Source: Medicago truncatula
Lineage: Eukaryota; Streptophyta; Magnoliopsida; Fabales; Fabaceae
Assembly (NCBI RefSeq): GCF_003473485.1
Contig: NC_053043.1
Coordinates: 13,154,001 to 13,218,000, forward strand
DNA length: 64,000 nucleotides
Direction of reading: 5' to 3'
Shown here: positions 22,160 through 32,399 of the stretch, piece by piece
Layout of the letters: every line of letters begins with the position of its first letter
Numbering within the stretch: the stretch's first letter is position 1
Notes under the pieces: generated by a model
The model's input: the letters and a program-made list of their open reading frames with translations, nothing else
Database searches by the model: none
Told to the model about the DNA's origin: nothing
Translations under genes and position numbers: made by a program

Positions 22160-22235
22160 CGTGAAATGTAGAATCTTCTCACACTTCCAGTTCTTGCTTA
22201 AAAAATATTATGTTGAATATGTTCTTTATAACATG

Positions 22236-22245
22236 TATTTATATG
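22236..22245 (-). promoter_or_regulatory. TATA box of the NCR-type gene
   Basis: The minus strand reads CATATAAATA about 77-86 bp above the ATG at 22159. Confidence 0.55.
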
Positions 22246-22259
22246 CAAATGGTTGGGGA

Positions 22260-23087
22260 TCATTTTTTACCATTCAACAACTTTTGTAGATGTATGTGAT
22301 GCGATAAAGTGGGTCATCTCAATTATTCAAATTTTCATAAAAGTATTAATTTTTTCTTTCAACGGCAAAATTTTATTAATAATCTAAATTTTTGCACAAA
22401 ACAAACAGAGATTGGTACAACGTTGTATATAGATGGAACATCTAAAAGAAAATTCATACACTTTAAACATAAAAAAAACACCATTGAAGTTAAATTAAAA
22501 TGCATTAATTGTGTAAAAAAAGTGGAGAGTTTTTGTTTAAAAGAAAATAAATGTGGATGAAAATGGTCAAATATCTTTTAAAAAAAGAGAAATGATATTC
22601 GTACAACCACTTTCTCTCAACTTTTTGACAACTTTCTCTCTCATACTTACATTATCCTCTTATTCTCACTCTTCCTTTTTCTCTCTCCATTGTTTTTGAC
22701 CAATGAAAAGAGAGAAAAAATAAGTTGTCACAAAAATTGTCTCATATGGTTGTTCAAATAACACTACTCTTAAAAAAAATGTTCAAATCCTTATCCATAT
22801 TCTTTGAGAAAAATCTACTTTCTTGGTGTTTTTATAAGACCATAAAACAAAAATCATAGATGTTAATTTTTTTTTTCATCAGAGCATAGATATTAAAAAA
22901 ATTGTTAAAATAATAAATTTTTTTTTTTTGGCTTTCACACCAGTTTTCGACCTATCAAAGGTAGACGACTAATTTAGCTCATGCGTAGAGGCATGCGCAC
23001 TGGCCAAGCGTTGTTCTCATCTTAAATGTGTATGATTAGTGTTAAATTATTTGTTGTGTATAAATACATTTAATGTTCGATAAAAAA
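22260..23087. other. Spacer beyond the NCR gene promoter
   Basis: AT-rich DNA, no supportable gene. An 83-codon plus-strand frame at 22309-22560 shows no motif. 22590-22770 holds CTCTC-rich sequence typical of MITE relics. Confidence 0.4.
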
Positions 23088-24010
23088 AAAATACATTTAA
23101 TGTTGCTTTTTCATATTCTAAGACAAGAGGGGGATACTTTTGACTTCAATAGTAAATGAGTTAACTTACTTCAAATCATGACATTTACTCCAACATTGAC
23201 AAAATACCAAAACAACATTTATTGTTTTGTTATTTTGTGGTGATAATTGTTGACTACAATAGAGAAGGAAATTAAAGTATACCAATCAATTAATATAAAC
23301 CATTAATCAATATTGAAATTGAAATTGAAGGTCATGATTTTGAGTAAGTTAACACACTAACTTCGAGAGTAAATGTGTTAACTTACTCTAAATAGGGGTA
23401 TATTTTGACTACGAGAGTAAGTGTGTTAACTTACTCACTCCAAATATCTTTACTCCAATATTGACAAAATAACAGAACATTTATTGTTTTGTGGTAATAA
23501 ATGTTGACTACAATATAGAATAAAAAATAAATACTACCATATCAATTAATCTAAGTCATTAATCAATATTGAAATTAAAGGTCATGATTTGGAGTAAATT
23601 AACACACTTACTCTCAGAGTCAAAATATCCCCCTCAAAAGACAAAGAGGGATGATATTTTGACCACAAAAATAAGTGTGTTAACTTACTCCAAATCATGA
23701 CATTTACTCAAATATTGACAAAATAACAAAACATTTATTGTTTTATTATTTCGTTATGATAAGTGTTGACTACAATAGAGAATGAAACTAAAGCATATCA
23801 TATCAATTAATCTAAGTCATTAATCAATATTGAAATTAAATGTCATGATTTGGAGTAAGGTAACACAATTGTCTCATATGTTAATTTACTCCAAATCATA
23901 ACCTTTACTCAAATACTGACAAAATTATAAACATTTATTGTTTTGTTTTTTTTGTGGTAATAAGTGTTGATTACATTTAATGTTGCCTTTTCATATTCTT
24001 AGACAAATTG
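23088..24010. mobile_element. Tandem or nested MITE cluster, unit about 250-270 bp
   Basis: Three complete units and a partial fourth begin near 23127, 23393, 23650 and 23880. Each unit is itself inverted-terminal: it opens with a GGGGATA.TTTTGAC / AGTAAGTGTGTTAACTTACT end and closes with the complement (AGTAAGTTAACACACTTACT and GTCAAAATATCCCCC), around a shared core (ATTGACAAAATAACAAAACA, TTTATTGTTTTG, GTTGACTACAATA, CATTAATCAATATTGAAATT). The whole cluster is flanked by near-identical 33-bp direct repeats (CATTTAATGTTGC.TTTTCAT, 23092 and 23975). Confidence 0.75.
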
Positions 24011-25270
24011 ATAGTAATATTATTAAGGAATAAATTTGAAAAAGATCTTATCTTATAATTAAAGACGAAGAGAAGAGACTATCATTATTTTTTTCTTTCT
24101 TTCATCAAACACTACTTTTTCTTGGTGGTGATACAAACACTATGTTTGACCGCATAGAAGTAGATTGCGTATAATGAATATAATTGGTAAATAATAAACA
24201 ATTTTTAAAATATATAAATAACTTTTTTTTTTTGAGAAAAAATATATAAATGACATATTTATTGAATTTGAAAGAAAAAAATAAGATGAATCTGTAGCTC
24301 TAAATTTGGCCCTCTATAAATTTCTAGCCATTGATTCTAGATGAAGTACAAAAGGATAAAATAAACATCTTAACTACTCTATATAAATTTTGCAACTTAA
24401 TAAATTGATTAAAATAAAACAGAAATTTTATTCTTACAAAAGTAAATAGAAAGTTTTGATTTTGTCTAGAAGTCCTAGCTCAACTGGTAAATGTCAAAAT
24501 TGCGTCAAAATTGCAAGACTAAACGTCATGATCCAAATTCGAACCTAAAACATCACGGTTGTGTGAGTTTTATTTCAGTGATTTACCACTTCATCTAAGA
24601 CAAAAAAAAAAAAAAAGAGTTTTGATTTTATTAAAAAAGGACAATATTAGTTTTCAGATATCGTGTTACTCTAAAAATTGTGACAAACCTTCCCTCATTT
24701 TGTATTTAGTGTCCATGTCTCATTTACCTCATGTTTTCATTTTTATTTTACCAAACAACAACTTTGGTTTCTAAATTGTGAGAAGTTTTCTTTTTATATT
24801 GTTGGGTAAACATCTGATTTTTAGGGAAAAGACCCCAGGTAATCTGAAGTTCGGTTGAAAAGTAAGTATATTTTGATCAAAAATTGTTCCATATAGGAAT
24901 CAAATTCAGGTTCTCATGAACAATTTGTCCTTTGATAGAGTTCATTAATCAATTGATCTCAATTACATGGTTATAAGAAGTTGTCTTTATAGTATCTAAA
25001 TATAATGAAATTAAAAACACAATAACAATGTCTCTTTTGTTAATAGATTTATGGACTAAACTGACCAACAAAAAACATTTGCAATGACTAAATTGACTAA
25101 ACAAAACATAGATCCGAGGACTAAAAAGCCAATAAAAGATACACTCATGGATGTATCAACAATTTTCATGTACAAAGATTATAGTGGCAACGTATCTCAC
25201 ATTCAAGAACCAAAAACAACGGTTTACCCTTTTCATTTTTCTCTAAACCATTATACATTCTGGATAAGTA
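24011..25270. other. AT-rich spacer
   Basis: No gene is supported. It contains the SINE-like copy at 24477-24617. The remainder is low-complexity sequence with many A and T runs. Confidence 0.4.
24477..24617 (+). repeat. tRNA-derived SINE-like element
   Basis: A-box-like CCTAGCTCAACTGGTAAATG at 24474-24493, a decayed B box (AAATTCGAACCTAA near 24535), a 3' body ending TTCATCTAAGAC and a poly-A tail (24602-24616). The order fits a legume tRNA-derived SINE. Confidence 0.6.
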
Positions 25271-25275
25271 CTCTA

Positions 25276-25547
25276 CGATAAAACATGCACATACAGAATC
25301 GAGAGAAAGATTAGAATGATTTCACACACTCACACTCTAAGTAAAAAGATTAGAATGATCAAACTCTTTATTATTGAATGTGAGAGATATCAATTACACT
25401 TTACATGACTCTTATTTATAGGACTATACACTAGTTAGTTATTAACTAACTAATCACTAACCATCATCATAATAGGGTTAACACTTTAACTAACTAAACT
25501 AACACATACTAATTAATTAACATTAAAATATGAATTATACTTCAACA
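25276..25547 (-). repeat. 3' LTR of the 2.18 kb element
   Basis: 272 bp, direct copy of 27176-27458. Shared segments include ACTAGTTAGTTATTAACTAA and TCTTTATTATTGAATGTGAG. Many substitutions and small gaps separate the copies, so the insertion is old. Confidence 0.8.
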
Positions 25548-25953
25548 CACCCCCTTAATTTGGATTCTTCTAACATCTTAAATTGGAACAAGAAACATTA
25601 TTCCTGGATCCCACTGATGGACTTGTATCATAACATCGATATAATAACTCCTTTACAAACAATGAGTTTGATCAACCAACTTTATTGAAGCACTCTTTGT
25701 TTTCTAACTTCGTTGCTTCTATCTATTGTAGAAAACAAAACTTTCTACTCCAAACCTTGCTGTATTTTTGATACTTCATAATGTTCCGCATTTGCACTTC
25801 ATAATATTCTCAAATCATTGAACATTTCTTCATTAGAAAGGTTTGTCATGATGTATGCAAGTTGATCCTTTGATATGCTAAATATACTTTAATGTCTTCT
25901 CAACACTTTCACAATCACCAAATTTTTGATCTTCATTAACATTCTAAACTTCA

Positions 25954-26307
25954 TTAACATTCTGAACTTCCTAGAATTTCCATTAACTTTTTGTAATGGT
26001 CAGAACTTAATTTTTCTGATGCATTGCCATGTTTACTCACATAGAAAATCTTGCATTTCAAACTTAATACTTCATATTGGTTGTTACTAACCAAGAATGA
26101 TCTTTTATTAATGAAACAAGCAATTTCGACACACTTTGATAACTTGAATATGTCATCAATTTCATGCATAACAACAACACCTTCTTGTGCTAACTTAGTC
26201 ATTGTTTCCTCATCTGACTCAACAAATTCTTTCATAGCTGATCTTGTAATCCACTTGAACGTCTTTATCACACCATCACCATCATCGCTTGAAATAATAT
26301 CACCCAT
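25954..26307 (-). CDS. Unknown 117-codon frame inside the LTR element
   Basis: An open frame of 117 residues on the element's sense strand (begins MGDIISSDDGDGV, ends EILGSSEC). No recognised domain, no signal peptide and no membrane segment. It contains an acidic start, a KEFVESDEETMTKLAQEGVV segment that may be helical, and a NKRSFLVSNNQYEVLSL segment. It could be captured host sequence or a relic of an element gene; expression is uncertain. A second frame (26591-26812, 73 codons, basic) lies upstream in the same element and is also unrecognised. Confidence 0.3.
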   Translation of the reverse strand: MGDIISSDDGDGVIKTFKWITRSAMKEFVESDEETMTKLAQEGVVVMHEIDDIFKLSKCVEIACFINKRSFLVSNNQYEVLSLKCKIFYVSKHGNASEKLSSDHYKKLMEILGSSEC

Positions 26308-27175
26308 ATCAATTCTTTATGCATAATTCGATCTAACTCTCTTGTTAGTGATAAAAAAAGCCCCTCTTTCTTGGATTTTTGAACCTTCTTTGCGCAAACA
26401 TCACAACCAAGACCGAATTCACAAGTGAGTAACAACGAAACTTCTTAACATGAATTCTTCATTTAGCATTGCGACCCCATCACAATTCTTCATGGAATCG
26501 AAAAATACTTAAAATTAAACATGAATAAGAATAAAATTTGGAACCTTGTTCTTCATAATCGGTTTCTAAAACAATTGCTTGATTTTCATTCTATTTCCCC
26601 TCCATCTCTAAGTTTCTCTCTTTCCACATATATATTTCTTCTTTAACTCTTCGTTGAGCTTTGTTTGAAACAACTCCTCTTTGAGATTTCCACACCTTAT
26701 TTGCACTTTTGGTAGAAGAAATCCAATCTGAATTCACCTTATCCATACTTTTATGGACTAAGAACAGAGCCTTCTGATGTCTCTCCTTTGAATTCACTTC
26801 ATCCACACTCATGGATCTTGAAAAGAGTCTTTTTTTTATTATTATTTTTTTTAATATTTTTTTTAATCTCTTTCCATGGATTTCTCGCAGGAAGCCTTCT
26901 CTTCCTCTTTATACGTCTTTGGATCTTTTCTAGCAATCTTTGCAAACCAAAGATTTCTTGTATCCTCAGTACACACTTTTCCCGATTCTTAACTTAAGAA
27001 AACTCATTTTCAATAGACATTATTGACAATACATGTGTCAATAACCAAGTGTTAATTTCCCTTGCATAAACCATTACCACAAAGCCTTGTTGCTCCGTTG
27101 ATAATGAATTGCAATCTCTTTACGAAAGATATGTTTGAAACCCCATGGATAATGAACCAAATGCTCTGATGCCGC

Positions 27176-27458
27176 TGATAGAACATGCACATATAGAATT
27201 GAGAGAAAGTTAAGAATGATCTCACATACTCACACTTTAGAGAGAAAACTACAAATGAATGATAAATCTCTTTATTATTGAATATGAGAGATATTAGAGA
27301 TAAAATTACATTTACATGACTTTTATTTATAAAACTATATACTAGTTAGTTATTAACTAACTAACCACTAACCATAACCATAATTGGGTTAACATTTTAA
27401 CTAACTAAATTAAGCCATACTAACTAAGTAACATTAGAATATGAATTATACTCCAACG
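27176..27458 (-). repeat. 5' LTR of the 2.18 kb element
   Basis: 283 bp, direct copy of 25276-25547. The primer-binding site lies just inside it, on the lower-coordinate side. Confidence 0.8.
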
Positions 27459-27837
27459 CTCTTTTCTATTATCTCTCAACTATTGCACACAAGAGACCGT
27501 GTTTTGTAAAAGCGACCGGTTCAGTTCATATTAAAATAGGTAGTGAACGACATATATAGGGTTGAAGATCTATATAGTCACATAGTTGTATGTTTTCCAC
27601 AAATGACTTTGAATTAAATTTATGTGCTAGCTAGTAAGGTTAGAGCATGATCATTCATGTTATTATAAGAAATGGTTAAAACAACGATCCGATTCACACA
27701 AATAAACAAAAAAAAAAAAAACACAATATTTGATAATAAAGTTCAACCAATTTTATCTTGTCTCTCGAAAAAAAAAAGGAAAAAAATGACACTTTTTTTT
27801 ACCGAAGCAAAGTTAATTATTATCGTAAATCAAACAA

Positions 27838-28106
27838 TGTTCAATACAAGAAGGATAAGAGTAAAAAATACGGTGACTAAACCAACATGTCGCCCTAGCT
27901 AAAGTATGAACAACTATGTTCGTTTGTCTCCTGACAAACTTCACCTCAACGTTGGAATGTAAAGATAACTGATAAATAATACTGGAAACAATAGCTTATA
28001 ATTCCAAATCACCATGGCCCGAAGACGATAGAGCTTCCACTAGAGTAGAAGAGTCGGACTCGAAGACAACCATGTCCCATCTGATCGCATCAGCTAAGTG
28101 AAGGGC
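27838..28106 (-). pseudogene. RNase H-like (RVT_3) relic
   Basis: The minus strand translates as ALHLADAIRWDMVVFESDSS, TLVEALSSSG, DLEL, then a stop, then SIIYQLSLHSNVEVKFVRRQ and VHTLARA. This is the plant RNase H-like domain attached to LINE-1 reverse transcriptases and related fragments: VVFESDS contains the second catalytic acidic position, and VRRQ.N..VHTLAR is the typical end. At least one in-frame stop shows it is broken. It is probably the 3' end of a LINE. Confidence 0.75.
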
Positions 28107-28109
28107 CTC

Positions 28110-29207
28110 GAGTGGAAAAAAAATGACATTTGGTATTCTAAAAAAACTATTTACGACAGGCACACATGCTCTCAGCTTACTCCTAGCCCAGCAACCACCT
28201 CAATAGGTCTCTTGTTTTTCTTAATCCTATTATCAGTAACGATAACCTCTCTACTTGGCCGATCGACGACCATCAATATTTTTTGTTATGCAGACTTCTT
28301 TGAGTCATCTTTCCGACTTAACCATGTGTAGCATTATTTTTTTGTCGGACTCTATTTGCGAGTTTGGATTGGAATAGGGAGATAACTTTGAATCAAAGGA
28401 AGGAGGAAAGGGAAATGAAAGAAAGGATGATCTCTTAACTTGAATATGAGGTAACATCACATCAAGAAGGAGGAACTAAAAAATTGTATCGAATGAAGGT
28501 TTTAGATGTTTAGATAAACTCTTCAAATCTAATATATATTGTTATAGTACTCTCAAAATTGAAAATATATTAATGATAACATTTATTTATCATTCTCTGC
28601 AAAAATACTCTATCAAAACCTATGAAAGATTTCTCTATTTTTTTTCACGCTCTTCTCTCCGCAAAGCTCTCTCTTCTCCTCTAAACTCGCAAACACAACC
28701 TAAACGATTTGTTATCAGTGAAAAAAAACAAGAAAACCTATGATCTTTGCATGGCTCTACGGAGCCCAACGTCTCAAGCGTGATAGGATCACAAACAAAC
28801 CAGAACTTTCATTCAAAATATTTAATGTGAAATTAATTCTCAAATTCAAGAATATAAGAATAAATGAGAATATGTCTAAATGTAAATAATTGAGTTTTTT
28901 TTTCTAAATGAGAATATGTCTACTATGTAAATAATTCACCATTGTTTATCAATTAAAATGATTCTTTATGAACTTTTTTAGTTGTTGCTAGCGTGTGCGT
29001 GTTTTTTCTTCCAACTTTTGCATTAATCGACCTTATCATCTTTGTACTCGAATATGAAGATATTTGGGGTTCAAACCTCCAATATGCAGTAGTGGAAAAA
29101 GAAAAGGAACAAAATATAAAAGGATCGAATGACTGTAAACGTATAAGGGGGACGTGGCTAATTTTTTTTGTCCTTTATTAGTTATAGATAGATGGATACA
29201 TATATAG
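28110..29207. other. AT-rich spacer with a foldback sequence
   Basis: No gene is supported. 28357-28366 (TTGCGAGTTT) and 28683-28692 (AAACTCGCAA) form a perfect 10-bp inverted pair about 316 bp apart and may delimit a 336-bp MITE, but no target duplication is visible. Confidence 0.35.
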
Positions 29208-30026
29208 GCTCTGTTTTGATAAAAATAGCGGATAACTGATAAGCTAGCGGATAATTTTTAGTTGATAAACTACCTGAAGTGTTTGGTAAAAATAGCGGTT
29301 CAACTAACTGATAAATGTAAAATGACATAAAGAGTATTCTTAATTCATAATAAAAATTATATCATTAATTTAAGTATTTGTAATTTTGTAAACTAATTTT
29401 TCTTTAAAAAAATACTTTAAATTTATTAATTTAATATATCATATGTATTATAAATTAAATTAAATTGTATTCACTAAGATTTTATCTTATATTTATTATC
29501 ATTTAAGTGTTTCCACTTTATAAAGAAAATAACATTTACCTCAAAAACAAAAAAAAGGTAGCACTAATAGAGTAATACTAATAACAAAGAATAAAGAAAA
29601 TAACACTTACCTAAAAAAAAAAAAGTAACATTAATAGAATAATAATATTTTGTTTCGTAAAAAAAAAACGAAGGTATATATTTTTTCAAAAAAAGAAAAG
29701 AAAAAGGCCAGCTGATATATATACAAAAATTGGAATAAAGGGATAGTAGTCTTTATTACGTAGCTTATTATAAAAATTATAATGGATAAAAATACAATTT
29801 AAATGAAATAATAAGGGTAAAATTGGAAGAAAAAGTGAGAAGCTATAAGCTATAAGCTCAAACGCTACTTGGAATAGCTTCTGAAAAATAGCTTATAAGC
29901 TCGTGAAATAAGCTATAAGCTCATGGTGAAAAAGTGTTACCAAAACAGAGCTTTTTTTGTCAAACGAGCTTATAAGCTATAAGCTAAAAGCTAAAAGCTA
30001 TTTTTTGGGGTTTCCCAAACAGACCC
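29208..30026. mobile_element. hAT-like foldback element with a second nested terminus
   Basis: The left end GGCTCTGTTTTGATAAAAAT matches, inverted, an inner right end TTACCAAAACAGAGC at about 29937-29951. A second, outer right end CCCAAACAGACCC follows at 30014-30026. Subterminal AGCTTATAAGCT motifs are abundant and are shared with 15986-16194. The two right ends suggest two overlapping insertions of one family. Confidence 0.65.
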
Positions 30027-30240
30027 ATACTATACGTATAAGTGATTTGTACACTACACAGCGCTGAATCTAGTTCGAGACATTGTCACTCCACGCTGCT
30101 CAAACGTTGTCTAAACGGAAAATATTTGGGTAACATTTATGTTTAGTGGAATTAGTGATGTTGAAACGAAATAGATTTTGTAGGATGTCTCTGCATTTTT
30201 TATGAAAATAAAGTATTAAAAGAACAATTAGATATACTAA

Positions 30241-31275
30241 TGTATGTTCAAGTGTGGGAGACCATAAACTAAAATTTAAAGTATTAAATCAAGTTTTGGT
30301 TCTAGAAGAACATATACAAGAGCATTCAAAATTTGAGAGAAGCTGAATTTCTAGACCAAGATCTAAAAGATACAAGCATATGAAGAAGTCAGACTTTGAA
30401 GGTCTGGAGCATCTGAAGACTGAAGACTCTGAAGGCTATCAGACTTCAAAGAACACGTTAGATTTGTCGTCTTATGAAGAAGTCACTATCAAATTCAGAT
30501 AGTACACTTTGTCTTCTTCTAACCACGTGCATATACAAACAAAGAACTTTAACGACAATTGAAATAAAACGGGTAATTCCTTTTGAAGCAAATGAACTTT
30601 GAATGACATTTCAACGACATTAACCAAATCAAAAAATATTCCAACGTCTCTGATTAAGCTTCTCAAGGACTCTAAATTATGCGCTGACACCTCTCCAATG
30701 TCTCTAAGATTCTTTATTATATAAAGAGCTGGATACGTGAAGAAAGGTAGAATCTTTGAACATTTTGAAAGTGTCCTTACTATGTGAAATCAAAGCGCAT
30801 AAAACATTTAGATTTTTTTACAAAATTTCGTATCTTATAAATTCTAAAGTCTTAGAGTTCAACTCTGTTTTTTATTTGATTATGCCTCTAATTGTATATC
30901 AAGTTTAAATCTCAAACAATCTTTTATTTGATTAAGTTGCACTGTAGAAGTCTCTTACTTTTGTGCTTGAGTATTGAAAGTCTCTTTCTTGTGTGATTGA
31001 ATTTAAAGTCTTTTGCTTTGTGTGCTTGAACATTTGTAATCTTTAGTGATTATAGTCAAAATCCCTTGAAAGCGCGAGGGGATTAGACTACTCTTGGTTT
31101 CAAGAATTCAAACACAATATTTTATGTGGTATATATACAATTCATTAATAGTTTATGTGGTTTACGAAACACATAAACTTTTATAAACCGGTGTTTTGAT
31201 TTATTTTCACTTTACACCACATAATAGTAAACACTTATCTGGTCAAAATAAACTTTAACCTAGTTGTAATTTACT
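30241..31275 (+). repeat. LTR relic, possibly SIRE/Maximus-type copia
   Basis: Begins near TGTGGGAGACCATAAAC and contains repeated CTGAAG/TCAGA blocks (GAAGTCAGACTTTGAAGGTC, GACTGAAGACTCTGAAGG) and an AATCCCTTGAAAGCGCGAGG then GGATTAGACTA segment. These resemble long LTRs of legume SIRE/Maximus copia elements. No element genes flank it, so it is either a solo LTR or a fragment. Ends and target duplication are not fixed. Confidence 0.45.
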
Positions 31276-31319
31276 ACAACACGAGGGAAACCTAATCTAT
31301 TTATGATCAATCTGGATGT

Positions 31320-31600
31320 TGCACTGGCTGATTTAAAGGATCAACAGAACTTCGTGGATGGTCGTCTCAACTACGACAACGTTGCAAACTCGGAGACATG
31401 AGTATTGCAGAGGTTTAAATATAATCATATTTATAGACATATTTTCTCTGTCATTTTATGTTATTAATTAACATGGATGTTGTGAACTTGTTCACATATT
31501 CATCCTTCACGTTTATAACGACTTTGAATTTATATTATATCGATGTATTCTATCAATTTAAATGAATAAATATCGTTTATTTTTGTCAAAAAAAAAAGTG
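31320..31600 (+). repeat. LINE-like 3' tail (copy 1)
   Basis: Shares AACGTTG then GAGACATGAGTATT, TTGTGAACTTGTTCACAT, CATCCTT and CAATTTAAATGAATAAATAT with 59680-59930, ending in a poly-A run (31590-31599). The layout of unique 3' sequence plus A tail fits the 3' end of a LINE. Confidence 0.5.
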
Positions 31601-32042
31601 AGTTCAATTTCGGTTACGCTCTTTAAGCTTTAAAACTTGTCCTAATCCTAAACCTAATCCTAGGGAGGCCCTAATCCAACTATCCTAAACTTTCTATTAT
31701 TGAAAAAAACAAAGATAAGGAGTGGTGGAAGGAGATATTTGTCACACTCTTATTACGTACGATCTAATGAGTAAGCCTTACCTTGTTCGATACGAGTCCA
31801 AATAGAATCTCTGGCGTGTCCAATTTTCTGAGTGTCTACAAAGCTATACTATGTTGGAATCAATATATTCCCAGATAAAGTTATCGTAAATGAATCAAGT
31901 ATGGACTTTAACCCCAACATGCATGATTTGAAAAATCACACATATAGTAAAGATATTTAAGAGAATATTTTCCATTAATAAATGGTCAATGCTATCCTCT
32001 TAAGTTTTGGATAATTATGCATAGATATTATTCTTCCTCCAT

Positions 32043-32050
32043 CTATAAAA
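32043..32050 (+). promoter_or_regulatory. TATA box of the 80-codon gene
   Basis: CTATAAAA lies about 100 bp upstream of the ATG at 32151. Confidence 0.45.
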
Positions 32051-32150
32051 CCAGGTCGTTAATCCTGGTAAATGGCATCAAAGTGAGAACGACTCAAACA
32101 AAAACCACATTTTCTTTCTTTAAAAAAAAAAACCACATTTTCTTATAGAC

Positions 32151-32393
32151 ATGGCTGATCAATCCAAGAGTACTTTTTTTATTGGTGTGCCAAAGATCAA
32201 AATTGGTGATGGTGAAACACAAAAAACTACTCATCCAAGAATGCCACCAAGTTCCTTAATTCCTTTACCGGGAAGGAATCGATATAATAGCTACTACAGC
32301 TCCAATAGGAGTTGGAGGCAAATGTTCAATAAATTAGGGCAGAACAACGGCAACTCGAACGGGGCGAATGAACAATCGACTTTGAAGACTTGA
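32151..32393 (+). CDS. Small basic protein of unknown function, 80 residues
   Basis: Starts in a good plant context (GACATGGCT) below a TATA box, and gives an 80-residue hydrophilic protein, MADQSKSTFFIGVPKIKIGD at the start. The middle is Pro-rich (PRMPPSSLIPLPGRNRY), the next part is Ser/Tyr/Asn-rich (SYYSSNRSW), and the tail is Asn/Gly-rich (LGQNNGNSNGAN). No signal peptide, no membrane segment and few hydrophobic residues. The Asn/Gly-rich tail and position next to the Asn/Gly-rich family at 34797, 38724 and 40879 hint at a link, but there is no clear alignment. Real gene status is plausible, not certain. Confidence 0.5.
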   Translation: MADQSKSTFFIGVPKIKIGDGETQKTTHPRMPPSSLIPLPGRNRYNSYYSSNRSWRQMFNKLGQNNGNSNGANEQSTLKT

Positions 32394-32399
32394 AAGCTC

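Larger units (their letters stand above)
25276..27458 (-). mobile_element. Non-autonomous LTR retrotransposon, 2.18 kb
   Basis: Two direct copies of a roughly 275-bp LTR (25276-25547 and 27176-27458) enclose 1.6 kb. On the minus strand the LTR opens TGTTGAAGTATAATTC (the right copy mutated to CG) and ends TATCA or TATCG. A primer-binding site, CGGCATCAGAGC on the minus strand (27163-27174), resembles the initiator Met-tRNA complement next to the right LTR. A G-rich polypurine tract, AAATTAAGGGGGTG, abuts the left LTR (25548-25561). Flanks CTCTA and CTCTT (25271-25275, 27459-27463) look like a decayed 5-bp target duplication. The interior encodes no gag, integrase or reverse transcriptase, so movement must have used enzymes supplied in trans. 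Confidence 0.8.
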
